From Pratylenchus scribneri (lineage: Eukaryota > Nematoda > Chromadorea > Rhabditida > Pratylenchidae), in assembly GCA_030063045.1 (NCBI GenBank), contig JAQSEB010000165.1, positions 186,001 through 250,000 on the forward strand: DNA of 64,000 nt, in the 5' to 3' direction. The notes under the pieces are model-generated. The model had not been told where the DNA came from, ran no database searches, and worked only from the letters and a program-made list of their open reading frames with translations. Both the position numbers and the translations under genes were made by a program. Shown here in pieces: positions 19,866-32,800 of this stretch (the first letter of the stretch is position 1; each line of letters opens with the position of its first letter).

Positions 19866-22800
19866 ATGAGTCGACGTTTAGCCCGTATTGTCAAGAGTCC
19901 TTTCTTTCTTGGAACGGTGGCCATTGGTGTTGCTGGTGCCGGTGCTGGATATTATTATTCATCGTAAGAAGAAAACACTAACAAGGGAATGCTTTTAGTT
20001 GACCACGAGCTTCAGGTTTGACTTAGGTCTTATTTTGTGTAAAATATAGGGGTTTATGTTGAAAATTTTAATTTTAGCTGCTAAATGAGCCATCCTGGCC
20101 AAATATGGCCATAAAATCGGATTTTTCGGCTAATTTGGCCATAGTTCATATCTCCCTTTAGGGTTGGCCTAAAATTATGATTTAAACGTCATTTTGTAGA
20201 GAATTTAACGGGCTATAATATTGGTAAATGTTTCCTAGGCCTAAAATTTTTTTGAAATTTTTTATAGATTTTTTTCCAAATATGGCCAATTTGGCCACTT
20301 TTCAATGGGCCATAACTCGGTTAGAAGGCTAAATTAGGCCATAGCCCAATTATGTTTTTTGATTAATATATCATGAAGAATTATTATGCAAATTTTCAGA
20401 TTTTTTCGTTAACTTGAAAATTCCTTGTATTTTGCCCATCCTAGGCCTAGCATTGTGAATTCGCAAAAAATTTCAAGTTAACGAAAAAATCTGAAAATTT
20501 GCATAATAATTCTTCATGATATATTAATCAAAAAACATAATTGGGCTATGGCCTAATTTAGCCTTCTAACCGAGTTATGGCCCATTGAAAAGTGGCCAAA
20601 TTGGCCATATTTGGAAAAAAATCTATAAAAAATTTCAAAAAAATTTTAGGCCTAGGAAACATTTACCAATATTATAGCCCGTTAAATTCTCTACAAAATG
20701 ACGTTTAAATCATAATTTTAGGCCAACCCTAAAGGGAGATATGAACTATGGCCAAATTAGCCGAAAAATCCGATTTTATGGCCATATCTGGCCAGGATGG
20801 CTCATTTAGCAGCTAAAATTAAAATTTTCAACATAAACCCCTATATTTTACACAAAATAAGACCTAAGTCAAACCTGAAGCTCGTGGTCAACTAAAAGCA
20901 TTCCCTTGTAAGCAATTAATTTTAATCATTTTCAGCGACATTCAAAAAATCCTTCAAAGCTATGGGATTGAAAATCAACCAGAAAAATCATACAATGTGC
21001 TGGAAGAAGCGACTACTACTCTTCGGAAAATGGTGAACAAGGGATTGGAATCGGCAGGATTTGTGGCAACCGATGATTTGGAGAAACCAATTGAAAAACC
21101 GAAAGTTAAGGATGCCGTAAAAAATGCACATCATATTGAGGTTTATCTTTGGATTAAATAAAATTGGATTGATATTAAATAATCTCCAAAAACCTTAAGT
21201 GGTACAAGGTACAACCTAATGTTGTTACCCAAGACTTTAAGTTGGTTGGCAAAACTTTGGTTGTCATAACATAAGGTTCTTAAGCGGTACAACCTAAGCT
21301 TGATACCCAAAACCTTAAGTTGGCACGCAAAACCTTAATTTGATTGCCTAGACCTTAAGTTGGCACGCAAAACCTAAGTTGGTTGCCTAGATCTTAAGTT
21401 GGTTACCAAAAGCTAAATTGATCCCCAAAAGTTTCATATTAAATATTTCAGCAGCAGAAACCAGCAGCCGTGAAATTAACAACAGTGGAAGAACTGGCAC
21501 CACAACCAACTGCAATGCCAACAACACCAAAAGAGGCTAAACAAATCGACATAAAACCAGTTGAAATTCATAAAGAGCCGCCAAAATTGGAAGCATCACC
21601 ACAACAGCAGATGGAAGTGCAAAGCAGCGATACCAGTTTGGAGATTGAATCCAAGGTTAATTTATCATTTTGAATATCTCTCAAAAACATGGAATTGGCT
21701 CAAAAACCTTGAGATTATATCCCAAAAAGACCTTAAGTTTATTAGAGATGGTGGTTCTTTTCTGCATTGGGGGAATGGGGGAGGACAAAATGGTTATGGG
21801 GGGAGGGGGCAAGACGATGATAAAGAAGATGAAGAGAATGATGAAGAAGATGATGATGATGATTAAGATTGTTAATTAAGAAGAAGATGAAAAAGAAGAC
21901 GAAAAAAATGATGAAGAGGATGAAGGAAAAGATGAAGAAGAGGATGAAGGAAAAGATGAGGAAGATGAACAAGAAGATGAAGAGGAAGACAAAGAAGATG
22001 ATGAAGAAAAAGACTAAGAAAATGATGAAGAAGATGAAAGAAAGGATGAAGAAGAAGACGAAGAAAATGAAAGAAAAGATGAAGAAGAAGATGAAAGAAA
22101 AGATGAAGAAGATGAGGAAGAATACGAAGAAGATGATGAAAAAGAAGGTAATGAAGATGATGAAGAAGAAAGATGTGTTGAGGATGAAGATGATATAGGA
22201 AAAGATAAAGAAGATGGTGAGGGATGATGAAAAAAGATAATGAGGAAGAAAATGAAGATGGTGGCGAGGAAGAAGAAGATGATGACTGCGACGAAGATGA
22301 TAAGTCACGAAATCTGATCATTTTCTTCTAATTCATCTTCATCCTCTCCTCTTCTTCATCCTCTTCAATCGCCCCCCCCCCTCCCCTCTGATAAAAGGAA
22401 AGTTCCAAGATGGTTCCCCAAACCGTAAGATTATCCCAAAAACCTGAAGATTATAGAGTTGCCTCCCAAAAACCAACAAAATATTTTTTTTTTACTTTTA
22501 ACAGATCCGCAAAGAACGTCAAAAATGGGAGGCGGAGGCCGATGCCCAGTTGAAGCGAATTGCCCAAGAACATGCTGAACATTTGCAAAAGGTGATAAAA
22601 ACGCAGAAACAGCTTCATGACATCGAGAATGAACATCAAATTGAGGTTATTTTTGTTAATTTATATTTATTAAATATTAATATCTAAAATTCCAGGAAAG
22701 GGTGAAGATTGAGCAGAACAAATTTGGCAAGCAAATCGACTCAGCGGTGGTTTGTTTTTTATTTTTGTTGTTTTAAATGGTGTCAATGGAGGTTTGATTT

Positions 22801-25586
22801 TTGATAAAACTAAAAATTTGAAATCAATAAAGAGAAGAATTAATGAGTTTAATTGGGAAGAAGAAGAGCTTCCACTATGCTAGAAAAAGGAAGAGAATGC
22901 TCTCCTTTGGAGGAGAATGAAGAATAGTTTGCACTCTTCCAAAAAATAAAGAAGATGAAGAAGAAGAGTTTAGGGCACTCTTCAGGAAAATCAAGGAAGA
23001 GATATGCTCTTCCACGGAAGAAGATGAAGAAATGGAGGAGGAAGAAGAGTTGTACTCTTCCAAAAATAAAAGATGAAAATATGCTCATCAGTACATCAGT
23101 ATAGGTGGAAGAAGTAGATTTACGTACGCTTTCAGGAAAATAATGGAAGAGAAAATGCTCTCTTAGTGAAGAAGAGGAGGAAGGGACAAATATAAAGAAG
23201 AAAATATGCTCATTAGATGAATAAGTATAAATTCGTAAGAAGTGAAGAATATTTTAAGCTATTCATGAGGTTTAAGCTTTAAAAAACAGTGAATCTTCTT
23301 CATCTTTTAGAAAAATTAGTGTTAGGGAAGAGAGTTTTATGCTCATTGTTCACAGGAAAAGCTGATAAGTTCCTTCAGTATTTAAATTCATATCTCTATT
23401 GGCACCAAATAAATTAATAATATTCAATTCAATTTATGACAAATTTCAGGGCAAACTGAATGAGATTGAACAGGCACTCAACAGCAGATCGGCTCAGGTT
23501 TTTGAATATTTTTATCAAAAATAAAATTTTATTCAATTTTCAATAGGATTTGGAGAATCGTCGAGCAAAAATATTCTGGACTTGTTGTCAAAATTTAATG
23601 GAATCTTTGGTCAATGGAGGTGAAAAAGCAGAGCAATATTCGGTCGTTTTGAATGAGGTTAGCATTTTTATTTTTAATTAAATTTAATTTAAATTCGCAA
23701 TTTGTAAAAATTAAAGAGGATAAAACTTTATTTCAATTTTTTGGAAAAATAGAAATTTGTTTTAATTTATTTTTACAACAATTAATTGGGCTTGTATTTA
23801 GGCTTCAAAAAATTTGAAATATAATTATGTGAAGCTACCAAAAATTACAAAAATCTATTCGGCTGATTTAACCAAAATGTCTCTCCTAGTTCGAATTTAT
23901 TCAATTAAATCCGCATTTTGCTAAAAATAATAAATAAAGGAGGGCGACCTTTGCAAAATTTTCTGAAAATTTTTTTACTAAATTATTCTTTAAACCGTAA
24001 ATCCACACCTAATCTAAGCCTTAAATTTATGCGTTACGCTGCAAAACTAAAGATTCCTGCTTTACTTTTGTAAATTGCGGAATTAAACTAAATTTTAAAT
24101 AAAATTCCCCCTTTTTATTTTATTACTTTTGACTCATTTCATTGATTTTCCAGCTCAAATTTATCAGGGACTTGGCGGAAAACGATGATTTTGCCCAATC
24201 AATTTGCAATTGTTTCCCTGAACAGGCGGTCAAAAGTGGAATAGCAACGGAAAATGGGCTGAAACAACGTTTTGCAAAGGTTTCAAATTATTTAATTTTT
24301 TATAATAATTTTTTTTGTGAATTAATATGAATTTGACCTAATTTCAAGCATATTTGGTTATTTTTTAAAAATTCACTTTCCAAGATTAGGGCAAAATTAA
24401 GACAAAATAAAGGAGGGCAACATTCGCTTATAACCTTCTTAATTACATGAAAATATTAAACTTGGTTAAAATAGCACCAAAAATAGCGGAAAGTACATAA
24501 CGGTACATCGGTTTACCCTTGAAACCCACTAATCATTATTCAAATGAAAAAAAATTTTTCTTGACGCATTCTTTGGTATTAATTTGACTTAAGTTTTTAT
24601 CAATTTAAAAATTAGTTTTGAACCAAAACCCGTAAGCAGTAAGATGCTTTAAAAACGGTTTAATACCCCTTAATTTCGGACAAACCATTAAAAATTTACC
24701 AACCGACTGGACACGTCTTAATGAGATCGATTTAGTTTAAGTTTTGGGGGTGTCTGACTAATTATTGAAATTGAACCATTAAAATCTTCACAATTTTAGT
24801 GTTTTTGCCTAATTAAATACTAAATTATCTCAATGTTAAATAAAAAAACACAATTAACAATTTAAAATTCCTCCCAGGTTTACAAATTGGCCCGAAGGAC
24901 GGCACAAATCGATGAGAATGGCGGCGGTCCTTTCCAATATTTCACCTCATGGCTTCACTCCATTTTCGTCCTTCAATTCGCCACTGCCAAATATTCAGCC
25001 GATGACAAAATTGATTTGAACAATTATGAGCCCTATGAGCTGCTGGGACGCATCCAACAATTTGTGGCGGACGGCGATTTCACAAATGCAGTGAAATTGG
25101 CAAATTTGTTGAGGTTAATATTTAAACTAAATTAAAGATTTTAAACTGGTTAAATGGTTTATTCTAAAATCTCCAGGTAAATCCTCATCAAAACGTATCT
25201 AATGATATATATTTTTTAATAGTTTGATCAAAAATTTTAAACGGTTTAATACCCTTTAATGTTTGATCGAAAAAGTTAAATTATTTGTCAATCAATGCGT
25301 CTAGATGAGATCTATCCATTGGGTATAGTATTTAAACGTTTAATTTTTAGTACAAACCATTGAACGATTATAATCCTTTCTGGCTGGTATTTTCAATATT
25401 TTTTCACCAAAATAATAATTTAATATTTAAACATTTTTAATTAATTCTTTTCAAAATTTCAGGGGCGAATCGGCTTCAATTTTCCGGGATTGGATTTCGG
25501 ATGCCCAACTCCATCTTCATTCACGATTTTTGGCCGAAATTCTCCTATCCCATGCCCAAGTGTCATCAATCAGGACGACTTATTAG
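19866..25586 (+). CDS. immt: MIC60/mitofilin, MICOS complex subunit
   Basis: Ten exons: 19866-19963, 20936-21140, 21452-21655, 22505-22645, 22696-22749, 23450-23497, 23547-23657, 24154-24279, 24878-25113 and 25463-25586. They encode about 448 residues. The start is basic (MSRRLARIVKSPF) and is followed by a glycine-rich membrane segment (GTVAIGVAGAGAGYYY), as in a mitochondrial inner-membrane protein. The middle is acidic and Pro/Gln-rich, then a coiled coil (RKERQKWEAEADAQLKRIAQ onward). The C-terminal mitofilin signature spans the last exons (FQYFTSWLHSIFVLQF, YEPYELLGRIQQFVADGDF, AVKLANLLRGES). MIC60 organises crista junctions. It is shorter than typical animal MIC60, mainly through a reduced coiled coil. 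Intron 1 carries a 929-bp palindrome and intron 3 a GA-rich tract. Confidence 0.9.
19981..20909. repeat. 929-bp near-perfect palindrome in MIC60 intron 1
   Basis: The left arm begins ACAAGGGAATGCTTTTAGTT and the right arm ends with its reverse complement. Arms of about 435 bp surround a central spacer of about 50 bp near 20420-20470. The arms contain repeated ATGGCCA/TGGCCAT words. The near identity of the arms suggests recent origin as a fold-back transposable element; no coding capacity. Confidence 0.9.
21180..21430. repeat. Degenerate minisatellite in MIC60 intron 2
   Basis: About ten imperfect copies of an 18-25 nt unit related to CCTTAAGTTGGCACGCAAAA. Purely intronic. Confidence 0.6.
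21790..22345. repeat. GA-rich low-complexity tract in MIC60 intron 3
   Basis: Long run of GAAGATGAAGAA-type triplets. It opens reading frames on both strands (Lys/Met-rich on plus; Phe/Ile-rich and Leu/His-rich on minus) that are artefacts of composition, not genes. A short poly-C run follows at 22372-22381. Confidence 0.75.
22850..23245. repeat. Degenerate repeat of GAAGAG/TGCTCT words in MIC60 intron 5
   Basis: Roughly five copies of a 60-90 nt unit containing GAAGAAGA and ATGCTC(T) words, e.g. near 22890, 22990, 23080, 23150 and 23205. No coding signal. Confidence 0.5.
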
Positions 25587-26845
25587 CCAATTTATTAGTG
25601 TCAAGAATGATGTCAATTAGTAGAAAATCGAATTTTATTTTATTTTAGATTATTAAATAAATTCATTCATTGATTTTGCATAAAATGATTTTTAAATATA
25701 AACTATTTTTATTACATAGAATTTATGTTTTATTATTTTTATATCATTCAATTATTTGAGATTTGAATATTAATCCATGTTTTACAAAATTAAAAATTTG
25801 CTCAATCATAAATTTTCACTGGAAAGTTTTTTATTTGTTTTTTAAATCTTTTTTGAAAAATTAAGTCTAAATCTTTTTTGAAAAATTATGAGCAAAATTT
25901 TAAAAATACATTTCGGGATGAGAAACCTAAAAATTAAAGATTCTATATTCATTTATATTTATTTATTTATTATATCATTCATATTGTTAACCGAAATTTG
26001 CCATAATTAATAATCTAGGTTTTCCGGGTTACCTAAAGGAATTAAATATTAGCATCTTAAAAATTCCCCAAAAAAGACTCGTTTTTAAAAGTTTTATTAG
26101 CACTTTTTAACGCATTTTTGGTAGGCTGAAAATTTATTAAGTGTCTGCTCGCATTGATTTATTTTTGTTTTCATTCATCCTCCGTCCTCCCTCACAAACT
26201 AAAACGCTGTCCAAAATATCTTCATTCGATTCGTCACCACGCTTTAAAGAAGTTGAGGAGAGGACGAGAAAAGAAATAAATGTTGGCCCAACAATTTTAA
26301 GATTCCACCACTTCCTTCTTTTTTTTCCTTTCAACATCGATATTAAAAAATCGATACGCACTCTGTGGTTTTTATTAAAAACTTCCAAAAATTTTGGTTA
26401 TATTAAAAACCTCTAAAATTTTTAAAATTGGAGGCCTATTTTACGCCATTTTTTTTATTTACTCCGAAAGTAGTTTTGACTTGTAATAAATAAATCAGAA
26501 ATCGGTTTTATACCCAACAAACCTTAAAAAAATTTATAGATCTCATCTAGATGCATCGTTTGACATACAAATTTCCGTGTTTAAATCTAAAGCGAACTAG
26601 TTAAACCTTTTAAACCATATTTCCAGATTTTGGTATTAAACTCTAATTTTTTAGCCAAAACCTGACAATTTTATATACCATTCGATGCGAATCGATGAGA
26701 TCTACAAAATGGTATAAGGTTTGTAGGGTCTAAATCCGGTTCTTGATTAGAAGTCAAATAAATAAAATTCTCTTTTTCAGCTGTTGATTTCAATTAATTA
26801 ATCAAATAATCATCCAATTCAACAACAATAAAAATAAATAATAAA
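25587..26845. other. Intergenic region between MIC60 and PLD genes
   Basis: AT-rich spacer with polyadenylation-like AATAAA near 25658 and one MITE-like copy at 26500-26755. Opposed short frames at 26137-26416 show no recognisable protein. Confidence 0.45.
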
Positions 26846-29800
26846 ATGGAAACACCAACATCCGTTGCAATCGACACCACTTGCGACTGTGATGGAGGGG
26901 AGGATGAAGCAACCAAAAGTCCTAAACGCCGCCGGGGCTACATCCCCTATGCAACCATTTACGAAAGTCAAGATGAAGTCCGAAAACATGGCTATTGGAT
27001 CCCGGGCATTCCGGTTGAGGCAACCATTGTGAAGGTGGAACGGGACACATCGCCCGGATATCACATTTTGAATCCAATAATGTAAGCAATTTTACAGTTT
27101 TGATGATTAAATTTTGCGATTTTTCAGATACACAATTGAGCTGGAACATGGCCGTTACAAGTGGCGGGTGATCAAACGCTACCAGGACTTCTACTACCTT
27201 TCCAGTCGTTTAATAATGCACCGGGGAGCCGAGAGGATTAAAGCGCCAGTCAGAAGGTTTCCATAAATTAGATTAATTATGAAAATTGGGAAATGGTCTT
27301 TAGATCGCCAAAATTAATTAGAGTTGTCTTTTGGTCACCAAAATAACAAAATCAGCCTAAAATTTCATTAAATCAATCATACAGCTTTAGGCTGATTAAA
27401 ATATGATTATTTTCTTTCGACCACTTTTACTAAATTGCTCCCTTGAAAAGGCCTGGCTTTTAGCAGGCCGATTTTGGGAATCTCGGCTTTTAGGAACCTA
27501 GAGGTTCGAGAATAGGTTCATTTGCCTCAGCATGGACATTTTAGTCTATCAAATTTCAATTCCAGAATGGTATTAAGGTCTAGGCAAAAGTTAGTTAGCC
27601 AAAAAAAGTTTGGGTTTAAGCAATGGTTAAGTATTTCGAAACAAGATCATCTGTTTGAAATTGAATTTCTTATACTAAATTGACCACGCCTAGTTGAATG
27701 CTCCCATTTTTGAATTTGTATAAGGACAAGAAACCAAAATGTCCAAAATTTGTCGGCTAAATTTCCGACCGTTACTAAAATCGGCCTTAAAAAATATATT
27801 TGAAAAATTGGTTGATACTTTAGAAACCTAAGTCCAAATTTTATGAAAATAAATGAACAAATAATTTAGAGCCCGGAATCGAATTGAAGAAGTCATTGAG
27901 GGTGCCACCGACGAAGATGATGATAAGGAAAAATGCAAGCACAAAGGGAAGAAACCATCAATAACTTACGAGGTTTGAAATTCAATTTTAAAAAATTCGA
28001 AAAAAATATTTATATCGGCGAAAAAAACATTGAAAATGGCGAAAATTTTATAGCGGTTGGTTCATAGATTTATCCTAGACCATTAAACCATATACCCAAT
28101 CGCTCTTCGAGAATTTAGTTTAGGTTAGACCAATGTTAAATTAGTTTTATTAGTTTTGAACCAAAAACCATGAGATGGTTTAAGCGGTTTAAAATCCTTA
28201 AACGAAACCCAAAATCGCCTTAAACGATTTAATACCCCTAAACACAAAACCGGTTTAAACGGTTTAACCAAAAATCAAAATCGGTGTAAAAGTTTAGTTG
28301 CCTTCAAAAAGAGGCTTAATGGTTTAATACCCTTAAAACTAAAATCAGTTTAAGTCAAAATTGTTAAGTAATTTTGAACTTTTTTTCACCAAATTTATCA
28401 AATTAAAAAATAAATTTACAGCTGAGAGTACTGTCCAAAAGCCCCGAAATTGATGATTACAATGAGGGCTGCCTTGCGCCTGATTCCACTTGGGACCGAG
28501 GCGATATTACGGCCACCAACACCACAAACAACAAAGAGACACCACAAAGTGACGGGAAACAACGTTTTGGCACCCCATCCGAACGGCAGCCGGCCTCAAC
28601 TTTGCCACATTTCCCAGTGTTCCCCGACTTGACCCGGTCGGATGTGCAAATGCACGAAAGGGCGAGGAAATTGGAAAAATGGCTTCGCTCGGTGCTGGCC
28701 ATCCCAATCAACAGGGAATATCATGAAACGGTTTGTGAATTCTTTTTTATTAATTAAGAATTAGGGTTTTGCGTAGACTCCTAAAATTTCCATTAAACAT
28801 AAGGTTTTTTTGACTCCGGATAGTTACAACAATTTTGGGATTCATTCCATATCCGCTATTTTGGACGAAATGTTAAAAAGTCTTGGAATAAATTTGCGAC
28901 ATTTACAAATTATTTCATGTTTTAAAATTCATCAATAAGGAAAACCAAGCTGGATAGAAATTGAGGTCTAGCCAATATTTTCAAATCCGGTAGATCCGCG
29001 ATAATTTCTGCTGATTTCTGCCTACCATGCATCGGGCCTAAAATTTATTTAGTTTATCCAGCTATATTCTGTGATTTATTACTGGCGATTTTTCCCTCAT
29101 CAATTGATTATCTAGTGCAAATTTATCTACAAACATTCAGCAGTTTTCTATTGTGTATTTTCGGTACTCGGTAATTACTAATTGGTAACTTATGGATTTG
29201 GACCGAAAGGAGTCATCCATCTATTCATTAGTAGAAATGTAACTTCATATACCTGTATTTTTAGACCCACTTGGTTATATTATAATTGGCTAATTTTCAA
29301 TATTTTTAAATTTGTTTTTAATCATTCATTCGTTTAGGCAGAATTTTGTGACGTCTCTCGCTATTCCTTCATCAATGAGTTGGGTGGAAAATACACAGAA
29401 GGGAAGATAAAGAAACGACCGGGCGGCAACAAAGTCTTCTATGGATGCAAACAATTTTGCATTAGTTGGCTGCTCCCCTGGAGTCGAAGGTTTCTTTTGT
29501 ATCCATTTAATTAGTATTTTTGGGGACAATTTAAAAAATCTCAAGGTTTTTTGGTCCATAACTTTTGAATATTCTGGTTAATTTTATCTTAAAAAATCAT
29601 TTAAAAGTGTGCAAAATTGCCAATATTATGATAAAATAAATTAACAAAATTGATTAACAAAATAAAATTAGAAAAAATTTGAATTATTTGCAAATTTTAA
29701 AAACTAAAAATACCATTCGATTAACATTTTATCTTCCTTTAGTAAAATGAACTATAGTTTAATTTTAATTTGAATAGACCACACACCACAGACCACAGTC

Positions 29801-32800
29801 AGGCCCATAACCATGAGAGATGAGACAAGGAATTCCATTATCCCCCTCCGAAATAGAAAAAATAAGTAAAGAGAGCCCTCTTGCCTGCATTTTTGATCAA
29901 AATTATCCCCTGCTGTGCTGACTGGAGGTTTCAGTTCTACGGTGTCACTTTTATGCGAAGTTTCCCCTCCCAAAAATTTTTACTATTTGCGGGCTAGCCA
30001 TATTATATTAAAATAATATGAACCAAAACCTTGAGATTTCATTACTTTTGTTATTAAATTTCTGCCCACATTTTATTATATAATTCTCAATTTCAAAGGT
30101 GGTTGATCGTCAAGGACACTTATGTTTGCTACATGGATCCATCAGATGAACAAATTCGCCTCGTCCTCCTTTTTGATGAACAATTCGAAATAAATTCCCC
30201 AGAGTTGGCTGCCACAATTCGTCCCAAGGAATTTGCACTTTCAAATTTACAACAGTAATTTTTTTTTTTTATTAATTGTTACTATGAATAATTTTGGAAT
30301 TCTAAACATGGATTTGACCATATGTCATCAAATGCCAACATAAAACATTAACTAAATACTAAATATTTGGCATTTTGGATTTATCAAAATTGCCATAAAT
30401 TAGGACAAAATTGAAGGGGACCAAATTTCATGCTTTGCATTCCTTTATAATAATCCAAATGAAAACAAGTATTGTTATTTTATATTTATCGAAAAAACAC
30501 AAATTAAAGTACCGAATTTTCAGTCCTCTAGACCACCAAACATTAGACCTAATCAATAGAACTTCAAAACGCATCATTTGATTATATTTTGCCATTTTAA
30601 ATTAGTTTTGAACCAAAAATCAAAGCCGGCTTAAATAGTTTAATTTAAAATCCTTTAATTTTTGACATTTAATTATCGTTCCATTTCGGAAAATTCTTCA
30701 CAAATTCAAAAATATTTTACTAATTATTTTCTTTTAATTTTCAGCGTTTTGATGTTGAAATGCTCAAATGAAGAGGACACCCAAGCATGGGTTGACACAA
30801 TAAAAACCATATTGGAAGACACTGGCCAAATTTGGTTACACAAAAAACGTTACGGCTCTTCCTTCCCACAACGCTTGAATTCCTACTGTCAATGGTTTGT
30901 GGATGCAAAAGATTGTTGGGAGGAAGTGACCTAAACCTCGGGAAATTCTTGTTTTTTTAATCAATAATCATGCCCTATTCAGATTTTTTTGTTTTACCCA
31001 ATTTTGATTTTTTGTATTTTGCCCATTTCTGATTTTTGTGTTTTTGCCCATTTCTGATTTTTGGTGTTTTTGCCCTATTCTGATTTTTTGTATTTTTCAA
31101 GTGTTTTTGCACTATTCTGATTTTTTTGTGTTTTTGCACTATTCTGATTTTTTTGTGTTTTTGCACTATTCTGATTTTTTGTGTTTTTGCACTATTCTGA
31201 TTTTTTTGTGTTTTTGCACTATTCTGATTTTTTGTATTTTTTCACTATTCTGATTTTTAGTGTTTTTGCACTATTCTGATTTTTAGTGTTTTTGCACTAT
31301 TCTGATTTTGTTTTTGCACTATTCTAATTTTTTGTGTTTTTGCACTATTCTGATTTTTTAGTGTTTTTGCACTATTCTGATTTTTTGTGTTTTTGCACTA
31401 TTCTGATTTTTTGTGTTTTTGCACTATTCTGGTTTTGTTTTTGCACTATTCTGATTTTTTGTGTTTTTGCACTATTCTGATTTTTAGTGTTTTTGCACTC
31501 TTCTGATTTTTTTATATTTTGCACTATTCTGATTTTTAGTGTTTTTGCACTATTCTGATTTTTTGTGTTTTTGCCCAATTCTGATTTTTTGCCCTATTCT
31601 GATTATTTATGTTTTACTCAATACTGATTTTTTGTGTTTTTGTACTATTCTGCTTTTTAATGTTTTTGCCCGATACGTTTTTTTGTGTTTTTGCACTATT
31701 CTGATTTTTTGTGTTTTTGTCCTATTCTGATTTTTGTGTTTTTTTCCTATCCTGATTTATTGTGTTTGCCCAATTCTGATTTTTTGTGTTTTACCCAATT
31801 CTGATTATTGTGTTTCAGTTCTAATTTTTTGTGTTTTGTTTAATTTATTTTTTTTTTTGTGTTTTATATCAAATTTTGAAATTCTGATTTTTTGTGTTTT
31901 TGCCCTATTTATTCTTTTTTGTGTTTTTGCACTATTCTGATTTTTTTGTGTTTTTGCACTATTCTGATTTTTTGTGTTTTTGCACTATTCTGATTTTTTT
32001 GTGTTTTTGCACTATTCTGATTTTTTGTATTTTTCACTATTCTGATTTTTAGTGTTTTTGCACTATTCTGATTTTTAGTGTTTTTGCACTATTCTGATTT
32101 TGTTTTTGCACTATTCTAATTTTTTGTGTTTTTGCACTATTCTGATTTTTTAGTGTTTTTGCACTATTCTGATTTTTTGTGTTTTTGCACTATTCTGGTT
32201 TTGTTTTTGCACTATTCTGATTTTTTGTGTTTTTGCACTATTCTGATTTTTAGTGTTTTTGCACTCTTCTGATTTTTTTATATTTTGCACTATTCTGATT
32301 TTTAGTGTTTTTGCACTATTCTGATTTTTTGTGTTTTTGCCCAATTCTGATTTTTTGCCCTATTCTGATTATTTATGTTTTACTCAATACTGATTTTTTG
32401 TGTTTTTGTACTATTCTGCTTTTTAATGTTTTTGCCCGATACGTTTTTTTGTGTTTTTGCACTATTCTGATTTTTTGTGTTTTTGTCCTATTCTGATTTT
32501 TGTGTTTTTTTCCTATCCTGATTTATTGTGTTTGCCCAATTCTGATTTTTTGTGTTTTACCCAATTCTGATTATTGTGTTTCAGTTCTAATTTTTTGTGT
32601 TTTGTTTAATTTATTTTTTTTTTGTGTTTTATATCAAATTTTGAAATTCTGATTTTTTGTGTTTTTGCCCTATTTATTCTTTTTTGTGTTTTGCTCTATA
32701 ATCAATTTATAATCATTAATTTATCCTTTCAATTCTTCTTAAAAATTCCATCTTCTTTCACTAACTTCATTCGTTTGCAGGTTTGTGGATGCAAAGGATT

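Larger units (their letters stand above)
17165..30670. repeat. Intronic MITE-like inverted-repeat family (about 9 copies)
   Basis: Elements of 150-300 bp share ends related to TAGACCCCCAAACC and to CGTCTCGATGAGATCTAT, arranged as inverted repeats around a core containing TTTAACGGTTTAATACCC and AGTTTTGAACCA. Approximate copies: 17180-17465, 17795-18085, 18385-18575, 19395-19670, 24495-24780, 25150-25370, 26500-26755, 28050-28350 and 30525-30670. A fragment is near 38070-38125. All lie in introns or intergenic DNA of the GSKIP, MIC60 and PLD genes. Confidence 0.7.

Noticed and set aside
21742..22321. Long Phe/Ile- and Leu/His-rich frames on the minus strand and Lys/Met-rich frames on the plus strand
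   Set aside because: They arise from the GA-triplet low-complexity tract inside a MIC60 intron, and the correctly spliced exons lie on either side.
30895..30934. Reading the PLD gene as two separate genes because of the TAA at 30932
   Set aside because: Splicing at the GT at 30895 to 32781 restores an uninterrupted PLD protein with the PH-to-catalytic linker intact.
30975..32496. Several near-identical small frames on both strands in the PLD intron
   Set aside because: They are translations of the 26-bp minisatellite and have no independent coding evidence.
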